A DNA stretch of 64,000 nucleotides from Lentisphaerota bacterium. Its GTDB lineage: Bacteria > Verrucomicrobiota > Lentisphaeria > Victivallales > UBA1829. Position numbers and translations under genes: made by a program. Under the pieces are notes generated by a model. It was not told the origin of the DNA, did no database searches, and worked only from the letters and a program-made list of their open reading frames with translations. This document shows, one piece after another, positions 1 to 9,327 of this stretch; position 1 is the stretch's first letter; each line of letters opens with the position of its first letter. The stretch is from contig SUVT01000001.1 of assembly GCA_015061845.1 (NCBI GenBank), positions 22,741-86,740 on the forward strand. The letters run 5' to 3'.

Positions 1-153
1 AGGGATAAAACCATGATGCCGGACAGCCCCCAACATGGTTCCAAATGCTACCCAATGCTTCAATTGATGTTTTTCACAAACACTGGCAAAAGCCTGATAA
101 ATAGAAAGCAATTCTTCCTTGATGAGCGGATTTATTTCATGTATTTCTGCCAT
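1..153 (-). CDS. LicD family phosphotransferase, N-terminal 51 residues only
   Basis: This is the start of a gene whose remainder lies beyond the left window edge. Read on the minus strand from an ATG preceded by AGGGAAGAAG, it gives about 51 residues ending in WVAFGTMLGAVRHHGFIP. That matches the LicD-family block (GT-LG--RH-GFIPWDDDID), just before the acidic metal-binding residues, which fall outside the window. LicD proteins transfer phosphocholine or related phospho-groups onto surface glycans. Its start lies 18 bases after the stop of the upstream glycosyltransferase-like gene, so it is the last visible gene of the glycan operon. The substrate cannot be told from this fragment. Confidence 0.8.
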   Translation of the reverse strand, partial: MAEIHEINPLIKEELLSIYQAFASVCEKHQLKHWVAFGTMLGAVRHHGFIP

Positions 154-171
154 ATTCTTCTTCCCTGAAAA

Positions 172-1341
172 TTACTGCAAACGTTTTTTCAAATTATTTG
201 AGGAAACTGCATCGACTGCTTTACGGACTTTTTCCAAATTCATTTTCATCTGCAAATATTCTTCGTTTGTCATTGTCAAAGCTTGCATGATTGTACCGGA
301 TAAATCATGGTCATAAACGATCGTATTATCTGAAGAAAAACCGTAATGTTCTACAAACTCTTTCTGCATCAGCGAAATCATATTAAAACCAAGAATCAAC
401 TGACGGGAACCTGTTGTACAATACTTCAGATATGCACACTGCTTTTCCGGATCAAGCAATGGCAGAAAAAAATCTGCTTCTTCCAGATCCCGGTACATAT
501 CCTCAAAATTCAAGCGACCAAGAATTTTAAACTTTGAACGGAGTTTTTCAGGAACGCCATCCAAAGTTCCGCTTCCTATAACACGGATTTCATAATCCAT
601 GTTGTCCGGCAAATTCAACAGAGCTTCAAACAGTTGAGAATAGTTTCTTGTATTATCAGAAATCTTTCCAACCGTAATAAATATTCTTTTTCCCTCTGAA
701 AGAGTCTGTTTCGGCTTAATATCACCAAAATAATGGGGATTCAGCATTGGGATTTCCCTGCCTTTATAAGAAAAACCTGTCAAAACAAAGGTATGCTCAA
801 ACAATTCTTTCAGATATTTACTGTCTGCGGATTGTTTGTTCCAGAATTCGCCATAAGAATCGGCTCCAAATTCATGTTCGATCAATCCAACACCGCATTT
901 CCCTTCCGGTAGCATTTTCAGAAAGTCAGGATATCTCCAGTAATAACGATATTCATTCATATAAGATCTGGCAGATGTCAACAGGATATATTCATAATTT
1001 TTAACTTTTCTGGAACGCAAATATTTTCTCATTCCCCAAATCGTCAAACAATAACGGGTTGGCTTTTCCGCAAACCGACAGAATGGATCCTCTTTGTAAT
1101 TGACATAACGGCAAAGAATGACAATTTTATAGCCAAGTTCACGGAAATATTTCACATATCCCGGCAGACATTCACCGTGAAATGCATTCGGTTCCGCCAG
1201 AAGAACAGTTTTTTCCGGAACTTTTCCGAACAAAAGTTTCAGATAATGCCAACCACCAAGCAGGCATTCCTGAAAATTATTAACAATTCCACTGAGATAT
1301 AAATAAATTCTGGAATGTTTCAATCTTTCAAAAAATCTCAT
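172..1341 (-). CDS. Glycosyltransferase-like protein (GT-B-like), paralog of the gene two places upstream
   Basis: The protein has 389 residues from the ATG that overlaps the upstream stop as ATGA; an in-frame extension to 1425 would lie inside the upstream gene and is not favoured. It shares several blocks with the protein at 3686-4879: an N-terminal LPGY--YF--LG segment, a central NP-YFG motif, then a Rossmann-like half with VIGSGTLDGV, FFLPLLDP and SGSRQL-LGF. This layout resembles a GT-B glycosyltransferase, with the C-terminal half binding the nucleotide sugar. No signal peptide or membrane segment is evident. The position between a pyruvyl-transferase fusion and LicD supports a role in adding or decorating a sugar in the surface glycan. 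I cannot assign a numbered GT family. Confidence 0.7.
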   Translation of the reverse strand: MRFFERLKHSRIYLYLSGIVNNFQECLLGGWHYLKLLFGKVPEKTVLLAEPNAFHGECLPGYVKYFRELGYKIVILCRYVNYKEDPFCRFAEKPTRYCLTIWGMRKYLRSRKVKNYEYILLTSARSYMNEYRYYWRYPDFLKMLPEGKCGVGLIEHEFGADSYGEFWNKQSADSKYLKELFEHTFVLTGFSYKGREIPMLNPHYFGDIKPKQTLSEGKRIFITVGKISDNTRNYSQLFEALLNLPDNMDYEIRVIGSGTLDGVPEKLRSKFKILGRLNFEDMYRDLEEADFFLPLLDPEKQCAYLKYCTTGSRQLILGFNMISLMQKEFVEHYGFSSDNTIVYDHDLSGTIMQALTMTNEEYLQMKMNLEKVRKAVDAVSSNNLKKRLQ

Positions 1342-3689
1342 GACAATCCACTTCTTAAGGTATCCAGCAACCAACTTTTGCTGGAAGATCGCAACTCTGC
1401 CAAAGTCTTCTGAACGTGCGCCCAATCCACAGGTTCTCCCAGCAGGTCCAATATATCATCTTCCGAAAAATCAATTGTTCTCTCTTCCATTCCCAAGGTT
1501 TTCAGTAATTCTGTATGCCGGGCATTCTGGGAACTCTTATTAGAACCATTTTGATTAACAGAAACCCATTTTTTCTCAAACAAGATGGAAAAAACTGTTC
1601 CATGGAAACTGTTTGTAATAACATATTCCGCATCACGATATGCACGCAAAAAATCCTCCGGGGCCGGAGAAATACCATATTTTACCGGGACATAATTTTC
1701 ACTTCCTTGTGTACCAATGATTTTTAAATCCACACCAAGCTGCTTTGCAATGTGTTCCAATTCTTCTAAATGAAGAGTCTCCATATCGCAATGAAGCAAA
1801 TAACATAAAAGAGTAGGCTTGCGGAAAAACTTTTTCTTCGTCAAAATATTCAAATAATCCTGTTGCATTAACAACAAAGTCGGATCTAAAACCTGAACAA
1901 TGCTTTTTTGTGGTAGAAGTTCCTTTAAGATTTCCTGTCCAATTTTTTCTCTGACAGAAATTCCATGGAACTCGTTCAATAATTCGGCAGTACTCCCTCT
2001 CCAGACTTCACTATCTCTTGCAGTATACCAGTTCGAGCTTGCCGCATAAGAAATTTTTACGGATGACTCCGGGGCATGCTTCATGAATCGTCTGTATTGA
2101 CTATCCAGATCCCACCAGAAAAACACCTGATCACTTCCTGCAAGGTAAATATCAGGTTTTCGACCTGGATTTTCCCGCCATGGACCAATCAAATGCGTAA
2201 AACTCCGTCTGAATTTTATTGGACGTGTCATATACATACATGCAGCATAATGAGATATTTTTGGATACAAAGAAAGTTTTGTCAAAATAATCTTCAGAAT
2301 TTTTTTACAGGCAGATAAAGAACATAACTGATTTTTCCACCATTTGTAGCCTTCATCCATCCCTTTATATGCCTGTGGTTCCCATACATTCCGGCAGACC
2401 GCAAAACCAGCCTCTTTCACAACACGTCTCAACGCATAGTGCTGTAAAAAAGTCCCGTAGTTATCAAGCATATAGCTCTCATCTATTGTAGTAATCTCAA
2501 CCAGAGGCTTTGTCGAATTGCCTGGTTTGGAAAAATGAGAACATACTCCTCTAACGATAAAAGATTCTATCCGGGTGATAAAAGAAAAGATATCTTTGAG
2601 ATAATGCGTCTTTTTCTTTCCGGCAATTCTAATAGCCTGTAAAAAAGACTTTTCTTGTAAATTTGAGTAAAAATCTTCTTTTTCACGAGGTTGTAATGAC
2701 GGATGTTTTATATTATCTTTTCCATAACATCCTGTAATAACAGGATACGGGGTCAGATTCAAATCCCCCTTTGACAACTGCAGCAGCTCCTGACCTTGTT
2801 TTGTATTAGCAAAAATAACAGATAATAATTCCGGAGCATCAACGGGCAAAACAGCTTTATCTATTCCCCAAAAATCCCCGATAGTTATATCCGATATTCG
2901 CTCAGGAGTGGCAAATTGACAATTGTGGCAGTGTTTTCTATACATTATTCCAGAAAGATACGCTTTCATGTATTCATCGGAAAAACTTCCCTCGGACTTT
3001 TGTTTGAAGGCGACTCCACTTTTTAATGTTCCGGACAAAATCCCGCCCTCTCTGTTGCGGAAGGACAAAGTTTCTGGTTCATCTCCGAATACTTCTTGAA
3101 CATACTGCTTGATATATGCTGCAGGAGGAACCCCATGACATATCAAATCAATCAAGTACAAGTTGTCATATTTCTTTTCACCTAAATAACTCTTCAATCC
3201 GGCTATTTGACAGGGAGTTCCTATGTACAGTACTTTCTTATCGCTGTTTTCCAGAACTGTTTTTACTTCAGAATAGGTCTGACAAACATCACTCCATACA
3301 TATTTTGAACCGGATAATGTATCCAGAGAATCCGTAGAACTCACAGCAATATGCTGAGCCTTCCCTGCCAAATATGCAGAACCGAAAACAATTCCATTTT
3401 GTTTCAAAACCGCAAGGGAAAATGCTCTGGCTGCACCACCGGAAGAGGACTTCTCCAAATCTACAGAAGATTTCAGCCATGCGGCATAACACTCTTTCGG
3501 ATAATTTCCTTTTATTTTTTTATTCTGGGGACATACTGCAACACATTTGTTACAGTTGATACAAAGATTCTGATCAATGTATGGAATCTCTATCATGTGC
3601 TCAGATATCTTCCAGGAAATTGCCCCGACAGGACAAGTGTTGAGGCAAGCACCGCAAGCACTGCAAGTATTTGTATCTTTTAATTTCAT
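1338..3689 (-). CDS. Fusion of FrhB-like iron-sulfur protein and polysaccharide pyruvyl transferase
   Basis: The 783-residue protein starts with two ferredoxin-type 4Fe-4S motifs (Cys9, 12, 15, 19 and Cys43, 46, 49, 53). A coenzyme F420 hydrogenase/dehydrogenase beta-subunit-like domain follows, with the GTPCQIAGL block and a later Cys pair (HCHNC). From about residue 400 a polysaccharide pyruvyl transferase domain begins (DNYGTFLQHYALRR) and includes LAGSDQVF and NSFHGTVFSI. In other organisms these two domains occur as neighbouring genes in exopolysaccharide clusters, where the second places ketal pyruvate on sugars. The role of the FrhB-like half in glycan synthesis is not established. Both ends overlap the flanking genes by 4 bases, and those neighbours are paralogs of each other. 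A redox step coupled to pyruvylation is inference. Confidence 0.88.
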   Translation of the reverse strand: MKLKDTNTCSACGACLNTCPVGAISWKISEHMIEIPYIDQNLCINCNKCVAVCPQNKKIKGNYPKECYAAWLKSSVDLEKSSSGGAARAFSLAVLKQNGIVFGSAYLAGKAQHIAVSSTDSLDTLSGSKYVWSDVCQTYSEVKTVLENSDKKVLYIGTPCQIAGLKSYLGEKKYDNLYLIDLICHGVPPAAYIKQYVQEVFGDEPETLSFRNREGGILSGTLKSGVAFKQKSEGSFSDEYMKAYLSGIMYRKHCHNCQFATPERISDITIGDFWGIDKAVLPVDAPELLSVIFANTKQGQELLQLSKGDLNLTPYPVITGCYGKDNIKHPSLQPREKEDFYSNLQEKSFLQAIRIAGKKKTHYLKDIFSFITRIESFIVRGVCSHFSKPGNSTKPLVEITTIDESYMLDNYGTFLQHYALRRVVKEAGFAVCRNVWEPQAYKGMDEGYKWWKNQLCSLSACKKILKIILTKLSLYPKISHYAACMYMTRPIKFRRSFTHLIGPWRENPGRKPDIYLAGSDQVFFWWDLDSQYRRFMKHAPESSVKISYAASSNWYTARDSEVWRGSTAELLNEFHGISVREKIGQEILKELLPQKSIVQVLDPTLLLMQQDYLNILTKKKFFRKPTLLCYLLHCDMETLHLEELEHIAKQLGVDLKIIGTQGSENYVPVKYGISPAPEDFLRAYRDAEYVITNSFHGTVFSILFEKKWVSVNQNGSNKSSQNARHTELLKTLGMEERTIDFSEDDILDLLGEPVDWAHVQKTLAELRSSSKSWLLDTLRSGLS

Positions 3690-4879
3690 ATCTGTTCAGT
3701 TGTAATAAAATTCATCTGAGACTTCAAATTATTCATAGATTCATTATAAACCTGCTCAGCATTCTGTTTTAATGAATCGACCATTTTTTGGTACTCATCG
3801 TCTTTCATATCAATTGCACGCTGCATTGCAACTGACAATTCACCAGCATTATGCAACAGGGCATTTTCTTCGCTGAAATGATAATGCTCTCCAAACCATC
3901 TGTCTATAACAGGAATAACACAGAATCCTAAACACAGTTGACGGGATCCGGAGGTACTATCATTTTTGTACCTGAAATGTAATTCCTCATTCGGGTCAAG
4001 CAAAGGAAGGAAAAAGTCAGCTTGTGCCAATACCTTATACATTGATGAAAACGGAAGACGTCCCAGAATTTTTACTTTTGAGGGTAAGGAATTGAATAAT
4101 GAAGGTTCCTGAACAGTTCCAATAACCAACAATTCCCAATCGCCGGTCAACTTTTCACATATATTCAAAAACTCACTGAAGTTTCTTTTATTTTTCGCAA
4201 TAGTCCCGACCACGACGAACAAGGTTTGCTTATTTTTCCTGTGTCTTTTGACCTCTCCAAAGTAAAGCGGATTTAACATCGGCATTTGACGTTTGTTATT
4301 CAGCTGGAATGGAGTCAAAACAAAAGTCTTATCCAAAACCTGATCAAAATTCCAATCCCTGATGTTATCCGGCTGATATACATGCTGAGAATCATCCAAT
4401 CCGTGGGCAATAACACCGCAACCATATTTTCCCATTGGAGGACATCCAATGAAATCCCAAACTAATGTCCAGCTTACTTTACCATCAACCTGAAAATAAA
4501 TCCGTTCCGATGTCGTTAACGTATAAGCAATTTTTTTAAAATCAACAGATGAAAATAGTCGTTTCATTTGAGACAAGTTCATATAAAAACGTGCAGGAGG
4601 ATTTTCAAAAAGACAAAATGGATTGTCAACATATCCTTTATATCTGGTCAATACAAATACATTAAACCCCAAGTCCTGAAAATATTTGCAATACCCCGGC
4701 AGGACCTCTGTATGCCATTGATTAAACTCAACTAAAAAAACATTCTTTTTATTTTCAAATTGCTTTCTTATTGTAAAAAGACATAAAAGCCCACCACACC
4801 ATTCTCGCAACAAAAGAACTTGCGTTTTTAAATAAGCAAAATAATGGCTCGTAAAATTTTTCAATTTTTTAAATATCAT
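3686..4879 (-). CDS. Glycosyltransferase-like protein (GT-B-like), paralog of the 172-1341 product
   Basis: The 397-residue protein shows the same block order as its paralog: VFLVEFNQWH-EVLPGYCKYF near residue 48, the NPLYFGE motif mid-protein, and the C-terminal VIGTVQEP, LGRLPFSSMY, FFLPLLDP and SGSRQLCLGF. The C-terminal half looks like the nucleotide-sugar-binding half of GT-B enzymes. The start codon has no clear Shine-Dalgarno sequence, and a 123-base gap separates it from the acyltransferase gene upstream, the largest gap in this half of the operon. A weak internal promoter (TATACT near 4920) is possible but has no good -35. Acceptor and donor sugars cannot be read from sequence. Confidence 0.7.
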   Translation of the reverse strand: MIFKKLKNFTSHYFAYLKTQVLLLREWCGGLLCLFTIRKQFENKKNVFLVEFNQWHTEVLPGYCKYFQDLGFNVFVLTRYKGYVDNPFCLFENPPARFYMNLSQMKRLFSSVDFKKIAYTLTTSERIYFQVDGKVSWTLVWDFIGCPPMGKYGCGVIAHGLDDSQHVYQPDNIRDWNFDQVLDKTFVLTPFQLNNKRQMPMLNPLYFGEVKRHRKNKQTLFVVVGTIAKNKRNFSEFLNICEKLTGDWELLVIGTVQEPSLFNSLPSKVKILGRLPFSSMYKVLAQADFFLPLLDPNEELHFRYKNDSTSGSRQLCLGFCVIPVIDRWFGEHYHFSEENALLHNAGELSVAMQRAIDMKDDEYQKMVDSLKQNAEQVYNESMNNLKSQMNFITTEQI

Positions 4880-5002
4880 ACAGTCAATCCATGAAAGAAT
4901 TTCAATATTCCGGTAATACTACAGTATACCACGAGTAATTTCAAAAAACTCCTCTTTCCTCATTCCTTTGTTTACGTCAGCAATCTATCATTGAAAAAAA
5001 GA

Positions 5003-6037
5003 TTATTCGTGAGTCATTTTGTATGCTTTGATCTTTTTATAGCAAACAGAAATAAAATAAAAGAGAAAACGTCTTATCAAGTCGGCACAAAAACACATGC
5101 TAAAAATCATTAATACTATCAACAAATGGCTTTGCCACTTGGAGAAATGCATGACAGTAGTCAATTCTGTTTTGGTTGCTCTTATAAAATCAAAACCAAG
5201 ACTGGTACAATGAATCAAATAAACCCCCAGCGAACTGGGGGCAATAAAAAACAGTATTCTGGAAATCCACGCAGGTAAACGAATACCTTTGAACAAAAAG
5301 AATCCGCAAGCAGCAACAGCAAACGCAAACGGCGAAGAGTAACGGCTGAAGAAAAAGCTCAATGACACTAATGGGATAAGAATTAACATTGCTGTAAATA
5401 ACAACCATTTTTTTGAAAATATTTTGTGATCCTGATATTTATTGCAAAATCTTGCACCGATGTAACACAAAATCAGCGTGACCGGTGAAAAAGCACCTAA
5501 CCCCAATGTTCTGCCGAAACCATAATCGTACTGTGGCAGAATCAATTCAAAAACCCGATGAAAACGCCAATCGATCGCCCATGACCAAAGCCCCAAAATC
5601 AATAGAGGAATCCACCATTTCCATTGCTTTATATCACAATGTTTTTCCAGAATTTCGTTTAATATCGGACTTACCAACAATAAAACCGCATAGCATCCGA
5701 CAAACCAATAATCGCCTCCATTGTAAGCTGCATATTTCAACGCAGAAAATAAATGAATATTTCCACCGGTTAATGGTGTAAATATCAAATAAGAAATCCC
5801 GGCAGAGATATATGCTGTTACAAACAACAAAAAAACTTTGGACAAACGGTACCGAACCCCATAAAAGCCTGAAATAAAAATAAAACCGCACACACTCCAT
5901 TCTAACATACGGTATGTCTGTGTAGTCCATGACGAATGAATAATAACGACTCCCAATGTCAGTAAAATACGATATAATTCGATTCCGGACTCTCTTGATT
6001 TTATCTGCAAAGAGCTGTTGTTTTTCTCTGTATCCAT
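5003..6037 (-). CDS. Acyltransferase 3 family membrane protein (glycan O-acyltransferase)
   Basis: The 344-residue protein consists almost entirely of hydrophobic helices, about ten by eye. It opens with ESGIELYRILLTLGVVIIH, the usual first segment of acyltransferase-3 proteins with the Arg and His thought to matter for acyl transfer. The family moves acetyl or other acyl groups onto extracytoplasmic sugars. Its ATG directly abuts the stop of the upstream GT2 gene, so it is translated within the operon. It probably O-acetylates the glycan made here. Wzx or Wzy proteins are also polytopic, but the N-terminal motif argues against them. Confidence 0.85.
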   Translation of the reverse strand: MDTEKNNSSLQIKSRESGIELYRILLTLGVVIIHSSWTTQTYRMLEWSVCGFIFISGFYGVRYRLSKVFLLFVTAYISAGISYLIFTPLTGGNIHLFSALKYAAYNGGDYWFVGCYAVLLLVSPILNEILEKHCDIKQWKWWIPLLILGLWSWAIDWRFHRVFELILPQYDYGFGRTLGLGAFSPVTLILCYIGARFCNKYQDHKIFSKKWLLFTAMLILIPLVSLSFFFSRYSSPFAFAVAACGFFLFKGIRLPAWISRILFFIAPSSLGVYLIHCTSLGFDFIRATKTELTTVMHFSKWQSHLLIVLMIFSMCFCADLIRRFLFYFISVCYKKIKAYKMTHE

Positions 6038-7069
6038 TTACTTGCTCTCTATTATTTTTTTTATTCCATAGAATACATATTCCATAAAATTGATTGTCTT
6101 GTTGAAGTGTCCTCGAAAAACCTCTAAGCGAAGATACATAAAAAAGTTAAAAGGGTAATAACCTGTGGAATGCTTGATAGCACTGCAGGTCTTACGGAAT
6201 TTTTCCCGATATTCTTTATCCAGCAAATTGTAACATTCACTGGCAGCCCCCATGACGTAAATCATTATTCCGGAAAAATGACGCTGGTAACACATACGTC
6301 TTTCTTCCTGCGAAAATCCGAAATCTTCCAACAATAATAGATGTTGATATGTATTGTACAGATAGTCAACCTTTTCCCGGGGAGATATCGTTGTTGAATG
6401 ACTTCCAGGTCGATCTACTCTATAAGCATAATTCCCGCTCTCAACAACATTTATCGTAACGTTCTCCCGTAAAATCTGTAAATAATAAGTTGAATCTTCT
6501 GCATAGCTTAATGTTGAATCAAACCGGAGATGCTTTAATTTATCAGACCGATAAACCTTATTCACAGTTGCTCCTTTAACCCCCTTTTCTATTAACAGAA
6601 AATTCAAAGCCTCCCTGTGATCTGAAAAGAAGACTTGCGAAATGATTTTCTGCGGTTTGGAAAACACCTCTGACAAGTCTGACTTATCATGAAACCGATA
6701 TACTAATCCTGTTTCCAATAAAACATCACTTTCTCTCTTCTCCAAGGCTTTATGCCATTCTTCCAGACAATGCGGTAAAAGCATGTCATCACTGTCTACA
6801 TAAGTAAAATAAGTTCCGGTTATTTTCTCTAATCCATGATTGCGAGCGACAGATTGCCCCTGGTTTTCCTGATGAAAAACCTTGATACGTTCATCTTCTG
6901 CAGAATATCTCTGTAAAATTTCCAATGAATTATCTCTGCTTCCATCATCAATACAAATACATTCCCAGTCCTGAAACGTCTGTCCAATAATGGAACTTAA
7001 ACAGTCATCCAGATACAGTGCTGTGTTATAAACCGGTATTATGATAGAGAAAAAAGGAATCTTCGACAT
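6038..7069 (-). CDS. Family 2 glycosyltransferase
   Basis: The 343-residue GT-A enzyme has the classic start FFSIIIPVYN, the nucleotide-binding DDGS at residues 41-44 and the DSDD metal/donor motif at 92-95, then a variable acceptor-binding C-terminal half with no membrane helix. It lies 18 bases after the stop of the GT4 gene upstream and abuts the acyltransferase gene. It most likely adds one sugar to a lipid-linked repeat unit at the cytoplasmic face. The sugar specificity is unknown. Confidence 0.9.
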   Translation of the reverse strand: MSKIPFFSIIIPVYNTALYLDDCLSSIIGQTFQDWECICIDDGSRDNSLEILQRYSAEDERIKVFHQENQGQSVARNHGLEKITGTYFTYVDSDDMLLPHCLEEWHKALEKRESDVLLETGLVYRFHDKSDLSEVFSKPQKIISQVFFSDHREALNFLLIEKGVKGATVNKVYRSDKLKHLRFDSTLSYAEDSTYYLQILRENVTINVVESGNYAYRVDRPGSHSTTISPREKVDYLYNTYQHLLLLEDFGFSQEERRMCYQRHFSGIMIYVMGAASECYNLLDKEYREKFRKTCSAIKHSTGYYPFNFFMYLRLEVFRGHFNKTINFMEYVFYGIKKIIESK

Positions 7070-7087
7070 TTTGAACTCTCTTATTTT

Positions 7088-8305
7088 TTATGATTTCAGC
7101 AATTGTTCGGCAAGAGCATCCATACTTAAAGCATCCGGGAATTCTCTCCGTCGATTTACACGGATGAACTCAATATCCCGTACACACCTCTCAAAAATAT
7201 TCTTCCAACACTCCGGAGTATTTTGTTCAATGACCTGACCATACTTTTTCAAAAAATCTATTTGACCGATTTTGTCTGAACCAACAACATAACACCCACT
7301 ATAAACAGATTCTCGAAGTGTTAACGGCCCTGTTTCATAAATTGTACTCGGAATACAGAATACATCAAAATTACCCAACTTTTCCGGTACCATTTCAGGG
7401 GGTATACTTTCATACAGCTTTATCCGGGGATCATCTTGCGATATCTTTCGTAAATCCTCACAAAAAGGATTGGAAAATTTGCAGCCGTATATTTCCAGCT
7501 CAAAATCAATATCTCTTGACATTTTTATAACCGCTTCGACTAAAATCTTGACCCCCTTTGTCTCACAACATCGTCCAATATATCCAAATCGCGGTATTCC
7601 CGTTCTTTCGTTCTGTGACTGTTTCAGGCATTCACTCAATCTGCTCTTCGACAACTCTTGCGGAAGACAAAGTATCTTTTCCGCTTTTATTCTGTTCTTT
7701 ATTAACAGGTTTCTGTCTTGTGAGGTAAATACTATAACCTTTTCAGCATAGCAGATCATATTTTCTTTTTGTCTTGAAACAATCTTATTTTGGCACAATA
7801 AGGGATTTTTTCTGAGGCTCAACCGAAGCAAAATGTCTAAAATAATGACTTTCAGAAAACCAATAACTATATTTTCTTTAGGACGGCGACATATTGTACA
7901 CTTTAACGGTTGAAACAAATCTGTACAGCTATATTTATCAAGAAATCGAAAATTTCCCTGATTACACAACCCGCTGTGCGTATGAAAAAAGTAATAGTAA
8001 GGGATCTTATATTTTATGATCTCAGCTATTAAAAAGACATTTTCGTAAGATGAATGAATAAAGATCTTCTCAGGTTTTTCTTTTTGAAGAATTTCTGCAA
8101 TCAATATTCTATTATATTCTTCTGAATCCCGGGGATTGATATAATAAACGCCCGGCTCTTCCGGCGTGGCAGTTTCATTCCAGATTATCACTGAATTTTT
8201 AATATTCCGACTGCTCAACGCTGTACACAATGCATCTAGATAAACTTCTGTTCCTCCATAAGAAGTTGATATATGCCATTCTGTTATATGAAGTATTTTT
8301 TTCAC
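7088..8305 (-). CDS. Family 4 glycosyltransferase
   Basis: The 405-residue GT-B protein opens with ILHITEWHISTSYGGTEVYL, the GT4-type N-terminal strand followed by a glycine-rich acceptor loop. The C-terminal domain has RFGYIGRCCETKGVKILVEA and a later acidic ETGPLTLRE segment, matching the E-x7-E retaining motif region. A cysteine cluster (CTDLFQPLKCTICRR) in the middle is unusual and could bind a metal. The ATG overlaps the stop of the next gene's upstream neighbour by 4 bases. It is probably a retaining transferase building the surface glycan. Confidence 0.87.
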   Translation of the reverse strand: MKKILHITEWHISTSYGGTEVYLDALCTALSSRNIKNSVIIWNETATPEEPGVYYINPRDSEEYNRILIAEILQKEKPEKIFIHSSYENVFLIAEIIKYKIPYYYFFHTHSGLCNQGNFRFLDKYSCTDLFQPLKCTICRRPKENIVIGFLKVIILDILLRLSLRKNPLLCQNKIVSRQKENMICYAEKVIVFTSQDRNLLIKNRIKAEKILCLPQELSKSRLSECLKQSQNERTGIPRFGYIGRCCETKGVKILVEAVIKMSRDIDFELEIYGCKFSNPFCEDLRKISQDDPRIKLYESIPPEMVPEKLGNFDVFCIPSTIYETGPLTLRESVYSGCYVVGSDKIGQIDFLKKYGQVIEQNTPECWKNIFERCVRDIEFIRVNRRREFPDALSMDALAEQLLKS

Positions 8306-9327
8306 AATATATTCCGTAAAAACCTGTAAGATTTTTGCAGCAAAACTGACCTGCTGTAAATGTTAAGAATCGTTCCTCTGATTTTTTTTCTTAACAAAAA
8401 ATATAATTCATATTCAGGATAAGCATTCCGGTATAAATCCCAATGAGTATTCATGGAAATTCCAGCATCCATTCCATATTCTTTAAGCATCTTACGATTT
8501 TTCTTTTTCCATATTTTTTTCCCATCCGGATAAAAACGATCAATCATTTTCAGATCATAGGCGAAATTGTAAAAATAGCGACAGCACGCAACTCTATATG
8601 CTCTTTCAAAATGATTTTTTTTGAAAAAATCCATTTGTTCTTCGATAGCCTGATATTTTACCAAACACGCAGGATTCCAATGCGAACGCATTATGCTCTC
8701 ATTGTTCTTATAGTAAAAATATAATGGCATATCAACAAATGAAATATTCTCATTCTGAAAAAGAATTTTGTATGTAGTAAATTCATCTTCATGAATTTTC
8801 CCGACCGGATAACGGAGAGTTTCAAAGAATTTTCTAACATACAACTTTCCCCATGCTGTAGTGGTTTCAACAGCTTTTTTAACAAAAAATTCTTCCGGAT
8901 CACAGAGTTGCGGTCTGTTGCCTTTTTGGGGAAAAGATATTGTTTCATCTGAAAATTCAATGTAACTTCCAATGCTGACATCACAACCGGTGCTTTCTGC
9001 GGCATTAAGCAGAACTTCCAGATAGCGGGGATGAACATAATCATCACTGTCAATGAATGAAAACCACTCGGAATCACTGTTCTGGAATACCCAGTCGATT
9101 CCGGCATTTCTGGCTGCAGAAAGTCCGCCGTTCTGCTGATGAATCACCCGGACTCTGGAATCTTTTTCCGCATATTCATCGCAGATTTGCGGACAGCTGT
9201 CCGGAGAACCATCATCTACAAGAATCAACTCAAAATCGGAATATGTCTGTCCCAATATGCTGTCAACACACCGTTTCAGGTAGTTTTCAACTTTATATAC
9301 CGGAACAATGACGCTGATCTTTGCCAT
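8302..9327 (-). CDS. Family 2 glycosyltransferase
   Basis: The 341-residue protein shows ISVIVPVYKVENYLKRCVDS at the start, DDGS at residues 38-41, GGLSAARNAG near 68-76 and DSDD at 93-96, all standard for GT2 inverting transferases. The C-terminal half is rich in aromatic and basic residues and may bind the membrane surface or acceptor. It overlaps the downstream GT4 gene by 4 bases, and its start touches the stop of the large upstream GT2-pyruvyl transferase gene, so all three are co-translated. The specific linkage is unknown. Confidence 0.9.
   Translation of the reverse strand: MAKISVIVPVYKVENYLKRCVDSILGQTYSDFELILVDDGSPDSCPQICDEYAEKDSRVRVIHQQNGGLSAARNAGIDWVFQNSDSEWFSFIDSDDYVHPRYLEVLLNAAESTGCDVSIGSYIEFSDETISFPQKGNRPQLCDPEEFFVKKAVETTTAWGKLYVRKFFETLRYPVGKIHEDEFTTYKILFQNENISFVDMPLYFYYKNNESIMRSHWNPACLVKYQAIEEQMDFFKKNHFERAYRVACCRYFYNFAYDLKMIDRFYPDGKKIWKKKNRKMLKEYGMDAGISMNTHWDLYRNAYPEYELYFLLRKKIRGTILNIYSRSVLLQKSYRFLRNIL

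Noticed and set aside
1342-1425. N-terminal extension of the 172-1341 gene
   Set aside because: It would read through the coding end of the upstream fusion gene; the ATGA overlap start is far more natural.
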